Of a DNA stretch of 64,000 nucleotides, positions 23,572-34,903 are shown piece by piece. The translations under genes were made by a program, and so were the position numbers. The notes below the pieces were generated by a model. The model was not told where the DNA came from, did no database searches, and saw only the letters and a program-made list of their open reading frames with translations. The stretch's first letter is position 1. The number at the start of each line of letters is the position of its first letter. The stretch is from Cucurbitaria berberidis CBS 394.84 (Eukaryota > Ascomycota > Dothideomycetes > Pleosporales > Cucurbitariaceae). The stretch is from positions 248,001 to 312,000 of the forward strand of contig NW_024468936.1 of the NCBI RefSeq assembly GCF_010015615.1, in the 5' to 3' direction.

Positions 23572-24117
23572 CTATTTGTTCATGTACTGCTGGTGCCTCG
23601 TTACAGCCTGGTAGTAGCGAAGCTCCATGGCCTGCCATTGTGGCCATATGGTCTCGAATTTGGTGAACCAATGGATTACGTCGTGGGCAGGGATTTTGAT
23701 TTCCAGGCTGACATCGGTCTCAGCGTCCTCCAGGTTTGCCAGAAGGCAACCGATAACCGTCATCGCCTTAGTTATATCTTCTGCGGTATAGCGGGCTATG
23801 ATATGTCAGCTGGTATTCAACTAACATACATTGCTCACTTACGGTTTGGAGCCTGTAGAGCTACTTGTGACCGTGAGAGCGAGAGCGCTTGTAGCAGAGC
23901 CTGGTTTTGCTGCTGCAGCAGCTGCATCGTTGAAGCGTTCGCTAAGCGCGTCAGCCGCGAACAATCCAGTGTATAGTCTAAGGAGCTTACCATGTACTTG
24001 AGGTTGGAGGCTCTGCTGGACTGTCTGATTCTGTCCCAAGGGAGCGACGGCATCTAGTGAGAGTTAGCGCAAAGCTGCGGTGAGGAGAGAGAGAGGGTTT
24101 GTCTGACCGTTATCCAT
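23572..24117 (-). CDS. Small four-exon hypothetical protein
   Basis: Predicted exons 24108-24117, 23991-24053, 23843-23941 and 23572-23795 give 131 residues starting MDNDAVAPLGQNQTVQQ. The introns are 54, 49 and 47 bp; the first exon is only 10 bp and its donor is GTCAGA, weaker than the others (GTAAGC, GTAAGT). The frame stays open across all three junctions. The N-terminal half is Gln-rich (MQLLQQQNQALLQALSLSRSQ); the C-terminal half is an ordered-looking segment DITKAMTVIGCLLANLEDAE then HDVIHWFTKFETIWPQWQAME. I recognise no family. It sits next to the decayed repeat gene. Confidence 0.65.
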
Positions 24118-25908
24118 TTCTGTGCTACTTCTTAGAGGTGTCGCTTCTCCCAAACGTGAGGTGCGACTTTCTATTTGTACGATTAGTAAAAAGAAAACAG
24201 AAGCGCTCGGGTTGCGATATTTACGTGGGCGTGCCAAGCAGCTAGCTAGTGGGAAGTCAGGTGACAGTCTGCCAGGGTATTGGCCACCTCTAGGGCGTGT
24301 AGAAACTGGCAGAAGCGTGGCGAGTACATCAAAAGCAATAAAGAGCCCTAACAGACGGCCCAGAACTCCATGTATGTGTTCAGCATATGCCAGTGGAACG
24401 TACACCATGATATTCTCTCAGCAGCTGCGGCAAGCTGGTCACGACCTGGGCAACGGCAGAGCCACGCGATGCAGGCTTGAGCAGGGAGTTAGCGCCAAAG
24501 ACATCCTCTGAAGTCCTTCGAGACTGAAAGCAGTCTTTCTCGTCTCTTCTCAACCTATTACCTGCGCAATGTATCACTGGTCGGGTGGTACACAGGGCGT
24601 GTCCTAAAGAAGATCTTAGCTATTGGCCTACTTACGAGTCTTGCTGTAACTTATAAGATAGCCAGAATTCTAATTTAAGTTCTCTATCCCGGAATAGCAG
24701 CCCCATTTGGCAAGGCATCTCTGTTCTTCCTATGAAAAGACCTAGTAGTCGGTGTACTACCAGCCACACTCTGACCTTCTTTGTTTGCTTTAGGGTCCTT
24801 ACTTTCTGGAATTTCGTTGCGGAAGGGACACATGAGGTCTATGATACGCTATAGAAGAGAGTTTAAAATTGTGTTGATCATTGTTGTGGTTGATCCTCTT
24901 ATGAGTCTCCCGTGTAGGTCCGGCGATGGGAAAAATCAACTGTAGAAACAATCAATTGGTTAGACAAAGGCCGAGAAGTAGGTTGTTCCTTTTTACAAGA
25001 AGGAACTCTCTTTTATTATCCTTTTACGAGAAGGGACTTTCTTTTACTATTATTGGGAATAGTCTCCTCCTCTCGCTCGTTGCTCAAGGCACGTGAGCGT
25101 TGAAGTTGTCCGCGTCGCTGCTTTAGTAGACTGCTGGTCTTAGCGTGCTGCAAACTCTTGGTTCTCCATCCCCAGCCTCCTAGATTTCCATCGCTGCACC
25201 CCCACACTCCTTCGTGACACGCCTTGTATCCTAATAGATTAATCGTCCATGCTAACTGCCGCTACCTACCCGGTTTATAATGCATTTGACAACGCGGTGG
25301 GGTAGATACTTGCGTCACAGCGAGGACGGGGTGATGCAGTCTCGAGACCACGGCTAAGTGTCCGGGGGTTCTTCGCTTAGGCCTTCCACTGATTCGGATG
25401 TAGCTCGATGTCCACAACATAGTTTGAAAAGCACCTGTGGAGCTATCACCAGTCTGTGAATTTACTGTGAGAACGAGAATTTGTGCTTGACGTTGAAAGG
25501 GGTTAGTGACCGGGTACTTATCGCAACGCTTGGAATAGCGACTTGGGGAATAAGGCATTGAGAAATGCTGCCAGAGCATATGATTGCCGCATTGGTGTAT
25601 GTAAATCCAGAAGGGTAAGCTTACGAGCGAGATTGTAGAAACTTCATTGCAGGAGCACAGATATGCGGTGCTGAGACTCGATCCTAAAGCCAGCGCCACC
25701 GAGAAAGCTTGACCGGCCAGATTGTTGGTGCCAGGGCCGCTAGATTGCTAATTCAGCTAGCTGGGAAACCCTGTCGACTTATGGCGTCACCTTTTGTTCC
25801 CTCACGTTGTTCGAGCTTCGATCTGCTCCTTCTACGGCGTATTGATGATGACTGTCTTCGCAGTGAATAATAGTAGGCTTTTAGTATACGTTCTAGACTC
25901 ATAGCTCT
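24118..25908. other. Intergenic region without a supported gene
   Basis: About 1.8 kb. Parts near 24600-24700 and 24980-25060 are rich in A and T and contain broken repeats, which could be the remains of a degraded element; no transposase motif or terminal inverted repeat was found. A 145-residue minus-strand frame (25262-25699) has no recognisable motif. Confidence 0.45.
24988..25050. repeat. Imperfect 31-32 bp tandem duplication
   Basis: Two adjacent copies of a unit beginning cctttttacaagaagg and ending cttttattat, with about five differences between copies, in non-coding DNA. Confidence 0.65.
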
Positions 25909-27741
25909 TTATTCTTGCACTTTCTGTTCAGTCTTTTCATTCTTTGCCACTGTCTCCTCCTCAAACACGTTCTCCCACCTCATACACAAGCTTGCCACCA
26001 GTCCAAGCGCCCCCGACAACAACACAGGAAAGAAGCTCCATCGGATCGCCTCCACAATCCCTTTCTCAACGCCCACCCTCACCTCTTCAATGAGTACACC
26101 TTTATCAAACATTCTGCTCTTCGCTCCCCCAAGTGCTCCTCTAACTTCCTCGTTTGTGAAGTCGAGACCGACCAAGGCGTCCTTTATGTGATTGAACCCC
26201 ACATTCTGAAAGATGAGGGACGTGAAAGTGAGCGCTATGACGACCGACCCGACTTGTGCATTGTTGATGAACCCGATTGCATCAGCGACTTGATCAGGTA
26301 CCTTGGCCGTAGCAATGGAGTACGCGCATTGTTGGGCTAGACCTGTGCCGATAGCTAACAAGATGCTGAAGCCGTATATCGCTCCACTTGATGTCGACTG
26401 ATTCAGCAGCGCCAAAAACAGTGCGCCGCCTAGCGTGTTAAAGATTCCCGCCACCAAATACCACGGAAGATAGTATTTCCACTTTGGCAGAAGGGCGCCG
26501 TTTAAGAAGACGACTGCGATGTTGACGATAACGAAAGGAAGAAGCCGGACAGCAGAAGTCATTGCAGTGTCTGCTCGCGTAAACTGGAAGATTAATGGGA
26601 TGTAATAGATGGGAATCGCGAGTGCTGTTTGAATGCAAGACTGCGCGACGAAGAGCAGCAAAAACGTACGGCTGTGAAGAAACCGAATAGGGAAAACGCG
26701 GTTCGCGCGTGTCGTGAAAATGCAGAACCTCTGCGGGAGGCCCAAGAGGACAACGAGTATGGCCAAGGCGACAATGCTACCGATAGTTCGTCTATCGCTC
26801 CAAGACCAGATCGTTCCGCCGATGGCGAAACTGAGGACGAAGCTTGTATACATAGCAGCAGTCAGGGTAATTCCTAGCCAGTCGAATTCCCTTGACATTT
26901 TGATCGTTGCTTCTCGTGGTCGCGGCATGTGAGAGTTGATGACGAAGAGATAAACTGGGGATAAAATCCCAAAGAGGACGAGGTTAATATAGAATGCCTG
27001 GTTCATCAGTATGAACGTTTTGAAATAGCTCTAACATTCTTACCCAACGCCAAGTAGCCGTGCTATCAGCGAATGCACCGCCAACTATGGGCCCCAGGAT
27101 GCATCCGACTCCCCAAACGATGCCCCCACCGCTAATGTACAGGAATCTCCTCTCGAGGGTAGTATTCTGAGACCATATATTGAGTTGGCTTGATCGGTTA
27201 CTTCATTAGTTCGAGGCTCTCAAGATGAACTCTATAAAAGAGGCGTCACCTACCCAAGATACATACCCGCGCACCCAGCACCCGCCCATACTCTCCCAAC
27301 AATGAGCGCCATCATATTCGGCGCGGCAGCACAAAGTGCACTACCAGCAACAAAGTGCACCAGACTACCAATGTACATCCACATTGTATCGAAGATGCCA
27401 TAAGCCTTTGCCCAAGCAGCAATCGTTGCGATGGAACCAAGGGGAAAGCCGATGCCGAGCCAACCTAGCTTCTCGACATTTCCAAAGCTTGAGACGACGG
27501 GGCCTTGGACTACGGAGACGATGGTGGTGTCGAGGCCATAGAGGAACGCTGAAGCGTAGACTGCTAGGACGGGGAGAAGCCATTGAATAGTTATATAGGG
27601 TGGCACTAGCTCTGTGTTCTCTGCTACCTCTCTATTGTCCTTCTCTTCGTCTGATTCGGCCGGAGTTGTGTCGTGTGCCGTAGATTTTGGCTCCGACAGG
27701 GGTTTTGATTTGTGCCCAGGTAGAACGCGTGATGCCTCCAT
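25909..27741 (-). CDS. MFS transporter, DHA2 (14-helix) drug/siderophore type
   Basis: Three exons, 27254-27741, 27044-27188 and 25909-26997 (introns 65 and 46 bp), encode 573 residues. After a polar N-terminal tail the first helix region reads ASAFLYGLDTTIVSVVQ, the DHA2 signature LDTTIV. Splicing gives GMYLGQLNIWSQNTTLERR and CILGPIVGGAFADS (motif C of antiporters), followed by TWRWAFYINL, typical of 14-helix fungal efflux pumps. The remaining helices are in exon 3. Substrate cannot be read; families of this type export toxins or siderophores or take up siderophore complexes. The start at 27741 (MEASRVLP) is the first ATG. The frame stays open upstream to about 27808 with plausible residues, so an additional 5' exon is possible. 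Confidence 0.92.
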
Positions 27742-28269
27742 GGCTAGCTGCAGGACAGCGTGGTCGGCTAAGCTCAATATGGTATCTAGAGTGAATACTT
27801 TGCGTTCGTAGCCCTAGGAGTGTCAGTACAGAATTTAGGATTGAAAGAAAGAATACGGAGTAATTGAATCATTTCTCAATAGTGAGGAGCCTGACACGGG
27901 GTTGATGATGAGGAATGGAAATTGAAACAGACCTTCCTGCCAAGCATGAGTCATTCTGGCTCATGAATGCGGGGTTAGGAACATAGGAAGTGTTTCCGAA
28001 TATGCAACATCTAAGTATCTAAAGTTAACTAATTACGGTCGAAGATTCCAAAATCAAGAATACCACGATTGCATTTAAGTGTTTATGGAAGAAGCGATTC
28101 GAATAACTTCGTTGATAGTAAGCATGCTCTGTCCGCAAACTAGCCAGCTACAGAACCTCAAGATCAACGTGTTCGTATCTCTTTAAAGCAGTCAAATACA
28201 CCCTCCCATAATATCCCAACAACATTCTCGACCATTCACAATCAGACTACATATAGAACGAAATCCACT
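27742..28269. other. Intergenic spacer upstream of the DHA2 transporter
   Basis: About 530 bp, AT-rich toward 28000-28260. It should hold the transporter promoter and the 3' end of the downstream coiled-coil gene. No gene is supported apart from the possible 5' extension of the transporter. Confidence 0.45.
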
Positions 28270-30648
28270 CTAGCTCCTACGAAGGCTCTCATCTCTCTCC
28301 CGCCTATTTCGGGAAACTTCTTGCCACTCGTACTCTGGATTCAGCGGGCCATACGTTGCGGTCTCGCGCCCCAAGCCAGGCTGATCACTGGCCTGATGTC
28401 CAGTATTTCGAGCCTGGAGCGGAGAAGGGCGGCGTGTAGATGGAGCCAGACCCGTAGCCCTAGATGCCCAGGTTTGTACTGGCACGCGTCCAGATCGACC
28501 GGAAACAGCAGCCAACCCGTCGTATCCAGAGTTTGGTTGAAATGCGCTTGCTTCTGGATTCAAGAAGTGGTCTTCATCATTCATGGGAATTTCCCCTACA
28601 TCCAACGGCTGGACTTGGGCCGTATCAACGGTCGACGGTGGTCTTGAGCGAGAGTCTTGTGTAGGCTGAGGGAGTACTGGAGGCGGCTCGAAGTGGCGCT
28701 GTATTTTGGCAATCTCAGAGTCATGCCATGCGATATCTGTGCGCTTCTTCTCCACTGAATCCATCGTGAGCTTGAGTCGGTTCTTCCAGTGGTCCGCCAA
28801 GCCGTCAAGACGGTCTGCATTTGTCGTAGGAGCATGATTTATTTGGCGTGGAACGGTCGACGCGACTTCCGTTGTGGCAAGTCCATGCTCATCGCGGCTC
28901 TTGCCCTGTTCTTTTGTCTCCAGGGCCTGCACTTTCTCCACCAGCTCGTCGCGCTCCGTTACAGCGTCATTAAAGGAGACCTGGAGGCTGTCGAACTGGT
29001 GCTTGATCTGATCGTAGGCATCCTTGTAGCTCTTCCACTGATCGACCTGTATCTCGAGATCGCCTAACTCCTTCTCGACTGCTCCTTTGGCCATGTTTAG
29101 ACCAATCTTCTCTCGTTCTAGAGCCCGTATCGTGCTCTCCATCTCATCGATCTTAGTCATAGCCTTCCGGTTTTGCAGCTCCGTTGCTTCTGCATGTTCC
29201 ACCTGAGCTTTGTACTTGAGCTTCTGAGCGTACAGTGCGTTGTACATCTCGGTGTCCTTCTCCGCTATCTTGTTGTCCATCTTCTTGCGATGTTCATTGT
29301 TTTGCATCGCAGAACGGCTCTCGGCGAACTCCAGCTTAGTAGTAAGCTCCTCAGACCAAGCTCTAATCTTAGTCAAGTCGCTCATAGCTGTTGCCAGCTT
29401 TTGTTCTAGGTTGAGCAGCTTGACGCGTAGCTCGCTGATGTAGTTGTTCTTTTCCTCTAGCTGCGCTTCCCACGATGATTTGTTTACGCGGGCAAAGGTC
29501 TGGAGCGGTGCGAGTAAGGTGTCCACGAAAGCGCTGCGTAGGCTATCGATTTTAGACTTGTGATCCTTCAACGCCATGTGCAGACCCAGGAGTTGTTTTT
29601 TCAAGCTCTCGACATGCTTGATCTTTGCATCGCGAGCAGCACTCGGAGTTCCCGTGCCGATACCCGTTCCAGAGAGCTCAGTCTTCAACTTTCTGAACTC
29701 GCTGCTCTTCACATGGGTGGCAGCCAGGATTTGAGACATGTTCATGGCGACCTGGCTAATATTGCCCTCAAAAGTGGCAATTGCGCTGTGGAGAACCTGC
29801 AGATCCGATTTCATAGGGGCCATATCTGGCGCTTCCAGGTCGACAAACTCTCCAATCCATGTGAAGATATCGCCATCGGTTGTTGCTATGCTCGGGGCCG
29901 TCGTAGCGGGAGGCTGACTCTGTTCGGGTGGAGGCTTTGTAGATGGTTGACAAGATGCATCGAAGGTCTTAGCATCGATGGGTTGCTGCGCTTGACGCCT
30001 AGAAGAGTTCATCGTCGCTGGAGCGCTGTCAACTCCTTGAGATGCAACAAGTTGTGGAGCTGTGAACGTTTCTGTGGTAGGTTTGGGCTTATCCAAGCCA
30101 GGCAGCTGTTTGTTTGCGTTCGTACCAGCGACCCAGCCAGGCTGACCAAACACAATTCCTTCACTCTTCTTTTCAAACATCCCCGTCGTCTTATTTTCAG
30201 AAAACAGAGAAGAGCTTGAAGCAGGGCCGCTTGAAGTTGCAAAGGAGAACGTTGGACCTCCTGATGCCCGAGCAACCAACTTCGGCAAAGTGGGCGGACA
30301 GTCCGTGGGCGTCGGATATCGGAACGAAAAGGGGGAAGTCAGGTCACTAGGTTTGGCGGCAGCAGACTGGTCTTTACCTCCACCAAGGTCTTTGTGTATT
30401 GCGTTCTGGGTTTCCATAGGGCGGGGGTTCGGGCTGCAGTCTACCGGCGGATTCGCTGCCTGCTTACCCTTCGCCTCAAGTTCTGCTTTGCGAGCGGCGG
30501 CATAGAACCCTCTAAGAGTCCTGGGATCCTTCTCCAACTCGGCGATCATCTGTTGCTCAGCCGTTAAACGAGGTGTATCTGTATATATGGCGTTGGAGGG
30601 TCCTGAATGGGGAGTTTCATCCCGCTCGTGTGGAGAAGTGCCAGACAT
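28270..30648 (-). CDS. Long coiled-coil protein with Phe-Gly-poor, Ser/Pro-rich N-terminus
   Basis: A single exon encodes 792 residues from ATG at 30648 (MSGTSPHERDE); the frame stays open without an ATG to 30702. The first 280 residues are Ser/Thr/Pro rich with FSF and SLFSENK patches (SPFSFRYP, PTFSFATSS) that recall, but do not establish, a nucleoporin-like or disordered scaffold. From about 290 to 620 the protein is strongly heptad-like (SYISELRVKLLNLEQKLATA type pattern), i.e. a long coiled coil. The end is charged and ends REWRDESLRRS-like. I recognise no named family. It is divergent from the small Cys/coiled-coil gene at 31170, 521 bp apart. Confidence 0.85.
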   Translation of the reverse strand: MSGTSPHERDETPHSGPSNAIYTDTPRLTAEQQMIAELEKDPRTLRGFYAAARKAELEAKGKQAANPPVDCSPNPRPMETQNAIHKDLGGGKDQSAAAKPSDLTSPFSFRYPTPTDCPPTLPKLVARASGGPTFSFATSSGPASSSSLFSENKTTGMFEKKSEGIVFGQPGWVAGTNANKQLPGLDKPKPTTETFTAPQLVASQGVDSAPATMNSSRRQAQQPIDAKTFDASCQPSTKPPPEQSQPPATTAPSIATTDGDIFTWIGEFVDLEAPDMAPMKSDLQVLHSAIATFEGNISQVAMNMSQILAATHVKSSEFRKLKTELSGTGIGTGTPSAARDAKIKHVESLKKQLLGLHMALKDHKSKIDSLRSAFVDTLLAPLQTFARVNKSSWEAQLEEKNNYISELRVKLLNLEQKLATAMSDLTKIRAWSEELTTKLEFAESRSAMQNNEHRKKMDNKIAEKDTEMYNALYAQKLKYKAQVEHAEATELQNRKAMTKIDEMESTIRALEREKIGLNMAKGAVEKELGDLEIQVDQWKSYKDAYDQIKHQFDSLQVSFNDAVTERDELVEKVQALETKEQGKSRDEHGLATTEVASTVPRQINHAPTTNADRLDGLADHWKNRLKLTMDSVEKKRTDIAWHDSEIAKIQRHFEPPPVLPQPTQDSRSRPPSTVDTAQVQPLDVGEIPMNDEDHFLNPEASAFQPNSGYDGLAAVSGRSGRVPVQTWASRATGLAPSTRRPSPLQARNTGHQASDQPGLGRETATYGPLNPEYEWQEVSRNRRERDESLRRS

Positions 30649-31169
30649 GTTCTCTACTTTCGACTCAGTGACGCCCAAGAAGGTAGATATGGTCGACAAC
30701 ACCTTTGCGACTCGGGGTTCGTGGTTCCTTTAAGAGAGAAATATAGGTAGGTCGATGCGCAGAGACAATAGCGATAGCGTGCTACTATACTTGAGACTGT
30801 AGCTAATGCGAGAACAGTCTCAGCACCGAAAGAGTTGGGTCTAGGTTGAGCGGGGACCTGAGGTTCTGAAAGTTGGGGTTGTCTTTAGGGATAATAAGGG
30901 CGTCGGAGGAAATGTGAGGGTTTATGTGGTGCCAAGGCTTTGGGTCGCGCGGGTGTGAAAGGAGCGGGTGTGCGGCTCGCATGATGAAAAGCTGCATATG
31001 CCTGTCGGGGCCACCTGGTCCTCCGCTACTCTGTCTTATAAGAGGTTTCACTCGTCATAACACGAAGCTCAGCTGGCCGAACAGTCTTTTCCCACCCTGT
31101 ATTTACAGTCCACCTATTGAACCACCCCCAGATCCGGTCCCTTCAGACCAGCTCGCAAACTCAGAAGCC
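30649..31169. promoter_or_regulatory. Shared spacer of two divergent coiled-coil genes
   Basis: 521 bp between start codons at 30648 and 31170; probably both promoters and leaders. A frame from 30924 runs into the plus-strand gene in phase, so that gene could start further upstream. Confidence 0.5.
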
Positions 31170-31643
31170 ATGTCTACAGACTGCAGGGGGTCTAGAGACA
31201 TCTTGTCCAGGAGAGAGGAGGCTCCAGAGCCAAACAAGGAGACCCCGAACGTCGAAGTGAATATCAAATGCACCATTTGCGCACAGCTCGGCCACATCCT
31301 AGATTGCTGCAAGAACATACAACAACCACCCTGCTCAACCTGCACCTCCTTCGCAGACCTACTCGACCATAAGCTCGCTGAGCAACGAACCGGCCACCCG
31401 GGCCTAGAAGAGCAACTCAAGGACGAGGAGCTGCGCGTTCTTCAAGAAAAAGAAGACCACGTGGAGAGTCTGAAGCAACAGACGCAAGAAGCCGAACAGG
31501 AGGAGAAGAGATTGGATAAGATACTCGAGCAGCGCAAAGCGACGTTGAAGACTCTCCAAGCGGAGCAGAGAGCGAGAGCGCCTGTGCTAGAGTTCACAAT
31601 CAAGGAAGCGAGGAAGAGTAAGAAAGGAAAGAAGAAGTTTTGA
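31170..31643 (+). CDS. Small cysteine-rich, coiled-coil hypothetical protein
   Basis: One exon, 157 residues from MSTDCRGSRD. Residues of about 33-60 hold CTICAQLGHILDCCKN and CSTCTSF, two CxxC pairs that could bind zinc. The rest is a charged coiled coil (EEQLKDEELRVLQEKEDHVE) ending in a very basic tail KEARKSKKGKKKF. An in-frame ATG at 30924 would add 82 residues, of poor protein-like composition, so the later start is preferred. No family is recognised. Head-to-head with another coiled-coil gene. Confidence 0.75.
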   Translation: MSTDCRGSRDILSRREEAPEPNKETPNVEVNIKCTICAQLGHILDCCKNIQQPPCSTCTSFADLLDHKLAEQRTGHPGLEEQLKDEELRVLQEKEDHVESLKQQTQEAEQEEKRLDKILEQRKATLKTLQAEQRARAPVLEFTIKEARKSKKGKKKF

Positions 31644-31835
31644 GACGGGTGAATCATTTGGCGGACAGCAAGCAGCGCGTCGGGTAGTAGGACCATGGCA
31701 ATTGTAAAAAGTGTGCCGCTTCGGGACATGTAAAAATGTAGCTCAACAAGGGAGGTGTGAGCTTACCTGCTTAGTAGCATCTTATTCTAGCGCATATGTA
31801 CTACAGCTCTGCAACACTGCGAAGGCTCACGAGAA

Positions 31836-34800
31836 CTATTCAACGACCCTCGCGCAGACCCCACAGACTAGCACTTTCTCCCCCTCTTGAAACCGGACCT
31901 TGAACTCTTCACTTCCACACTTGATACACTGGATATCATCCTTACGACTCTCATCTCCACTATGACCTGGATCGCTCATCTCGCTGGTCAGCTTGCTAAT
32001 CTGACTAGCATTGCTAAGTCTTGGGTTCAGGTTTGGTCTGTCGTCGTCGGCATTCGAGGCAGTGAGACCGCTCTTATCGCGAGTCGACCAGAAAGCCCAG
32101 CTTTGGCCGTTATACACAGCGAGGGGATTTGAAGCGGACGGCCGACGGTCGAAGCTATCATACAGCTCGGGTTCCGCCTGAGTCAGGGGCTGCTTATGAG
32201 GCGAGGACGAGTTTTCAGAGTGTGAGACGCTTTGTGTGGATGTGGTGCGCTCTATGGACATGGATGTCTTTGGAGTTCCCGTGAGTCCAGAGTTAGCAGC
32301 CGCGACAGGTTGTGTAGGAGCCTGCGCAGGAGCGTCTAGTGGCCGTGGTGATTGCAAGCCGAGACTAACCAAGGGCTTGCGAGGCGAGGCACTGCGGTTT
32401 GCAACGGAGCTGTTCGTCGAGTCGAAGCTGCCATGTGAGATACCTTGCCGCCAAGTCATGATACGGTCATTGGGTGGTTGTGTCGATACGCTATCTCTCC
32501 TAGTCCGGCTGGTACGTGAAAGGATGCTGCTCGGTCGCCCGATCCTGGATCCCGATCTTTTCATCGATGACGTCTCCCACGTCTCGCTCATCCGCAAACG
32601 CTTGGCGAAAGCGCAGTCCTGTCTGAAAACCTTCAAGGAACCCGTATAGTCTGCTGTGACAATAATGTTGCCACCACAATGAGCGGAACGTGCGATATAT
32701 GCTGGGCTCTCTGCAGCCCTCTTGAACGTTGCATCCGTGTCAGCCGGCGTCGGAAGCGCTGAGCCTGCTTCAGTAGGCGCTCGTGAAGAGATTCCCGATT
32801 CAGCGCGGGACACCAAGGTAACTGGTGGAGGGTTACAGAGGTCGAAGATGGGATCTTCCGAAGCGCTGAGCAGCCGCTTGGTCTGGACCGGGGCAATGAC
32901 CGTGCATGTGGTGATTGAGTTGTGGGCTTCGAACATCTCCACAGGCCTCTCATTCCTCTTTTCGCCCTCGGTAGCGGTTGTTGACCAAATGTACGCTTTT
33001 CGGTCCTCGCTACCACAAATGATATGTCCACTGCTATCAGCGAGCGCAGCCCGAATCTGGCTGCAGTTGTTTTCGTGGCCTCTAAACTTCATCTCTAGGC
33101 TCTTGTCTTTCATGTTGTAGACCCGTAATCTTGAGTCGTTGCTCGAGACTAGAAGCTTTACTTCTCCATTTGCACTTCCTGGTGGCCAGTACGTCGCTTG
33201 AATACCTGTAATTTTGCTGCCTTTGGCGTTTTGCCCTCTTGTCGACTTTACGTGAAGTTGCGACTGCCATTTAAGCCCTTCGGTATCGTAAAACATGCAT
33301 AGCCCGCCCAGTGTCCCCGCTATACAGGTCTTTCCGTCTGGTGTAAAGCAAACGGCAGTGATCATGTCCGGTACTGTGATTGAAAATGCCACACTCTTGT
33401 CTGGTATGCTCCAAAGCCGCAGCTTTGCATCGAGCGACCCAGCGAGGAAAAACCGGTCATCCGTAGGATGAAACTGTATTGAAGGGACGAAGTCCGAATG
33501 CTTGAACGTGCAGAGGTTCTCGTCGCGACTGACGTGCCATAACCGCACAGTCTTGTCCATGGATGAGGATAATAAGAAATTGTTCTAATCTGTCAGTCCC
33601 ATCCACGAATAGCCCGCGCGCGAACACAACATACCTTGCTCCAACTTAGATCCAAGATAGTAGAAGTGTGGCCATGGTACTCGCGATAGGTCTTTTGCTG
33701 AAAGACAGGCGCGCTGAGGTGCTTTGCCCCGTCACCGGACGCGTGCGGGTCACTCTCGTGCCTCTCATGTGACCGACGTTCTTCGGGGCTCGCTATCACC
33801 GCCCACACCCTAACGACTCTGTCCTGCCCACCAGCGGCGAGGTACTTTCCATCCTTGCTAAATTCGACAGCCCAGGTAGGGTTATGAGTAGCGGCTGACC
33901 CGGACTGAGGCGCTGGATTCGATCCAGCAGCAGGTGGACTCTTCTTATCCGATCCACAACGAAGCTGTTGCGCTAGAAAGACGCGATCGAACTCTTTCTC
34001 CTTTTTGAACTTTGTCCGTACCTTGATGTATGCCGGCGGCTGCGGGACCTTTGGACTGAAACTGAAGTTGTCGACGTATAATTGAGCATCCATACCCTCC
34101 CGTCGAAGATCGTCCGCTTCGGAACCGTTGTCGCTCGCGCCATCGAGAGCGCCTTTCTTTTTGTTGCTACCAATGAAGCGACTTAGAAACGAAACGCCCT
34201 TTCTGCAACGATAGTCAGTCTCGCTACTTGCTCCGCCTTAGGCACCTAATCGTAACCATGCGTAGGTGATGGTTGCGAATCCATAGACATGAAGGATGCG
34301 CCAAGCCTCGGCCGATAGTCGTACGGCGTTCTTCTATGCGCTTTTAGGAGTGCGTATGGAGACTCACTTCTTGTCTGCCTTGGATGCGCCACCTGTCTCG
34401 CGTGTCGTCTCACCACTCTGCTTCTTGTCCGCGTTCGCTTCATTGGGCAAAGTCGGTGATTGCGTATACACAGCCTCAGTGTTTTGCGGCCGTAACTTGG
34501 GTACACCAGTCGCCGTGTTCGTTCTCTGCAGTATTTGCTGCACAGAGGATGTTCCGTTAGCCTCTTGCTCCTGCATAACAAGCTTCCTTATGTGGACATA
34601 CTTGCGAGAGCGGGTCTATTGCAGCCTCGGAGGGTCTCCTCCCGTCACTACTACTGCCATTGTGTGTCTCGTTCGCTTGCGCAGGGGGTGAGGTGGAATT
34701 GCGAAGCTTTGCGGCGAGCTTCAGGTTCGTCAATGGTCCTATAGGCTTCGAGATCAGCATTGTCTCATTCGCCGGGCATGCAGCCGTGTGCTGACGTGCA

Positions 34801-34903
34801 ACGTACCCTCTATTGTTGTCGTGATTCCATTCTGCCTCTCAAAAGGGCTCGTAGCCCGGGCTTGAGGGTCTGTCACCTTGATCTTGGGTATAGTGTCCAC
34901 CAT
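31836..34903 (-). CDS. WD40-repeat protein, WDR44 / yeast Dgr2-like
   Basis: Five exons: 34807-34903, 34602-34738, 34368-34537, 33635-34202 and 31836-33584, giving 906 residues from MVDTIPKIKVTD. An in-frame stop lies upstream of this ATG. The first 170 residues are disordered. From about 185, AYIKVRTKFKKEKEFDRVFLAQQL is the block that precedes the propeller in WDR44-like proteins. WD units are visible: NPTWAVEFSKDGKYLAAGGQ, HTSTILDLSWSKNNFLLSSS, MDKTVRLWHV, then DFVPSIQFHPTDDRFFLAGS, DAKLRLWSIP. A Ser-rich region follows, and the C-terminus has two CxxC pairs (CIKCGSEEF and VCGVC) like a zinc ribbon. In animals WDR44 binds Rab11; a trafficking role here is inference. Confidence 0.92.

Noticed and set aside
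24064..24408. A 114-residue minus-strand frame ending LLTAALR.
   Set aside because: Its only credible part is the MDN start codon region, which splices into the four-exon small gene. The rest lacks motif support.
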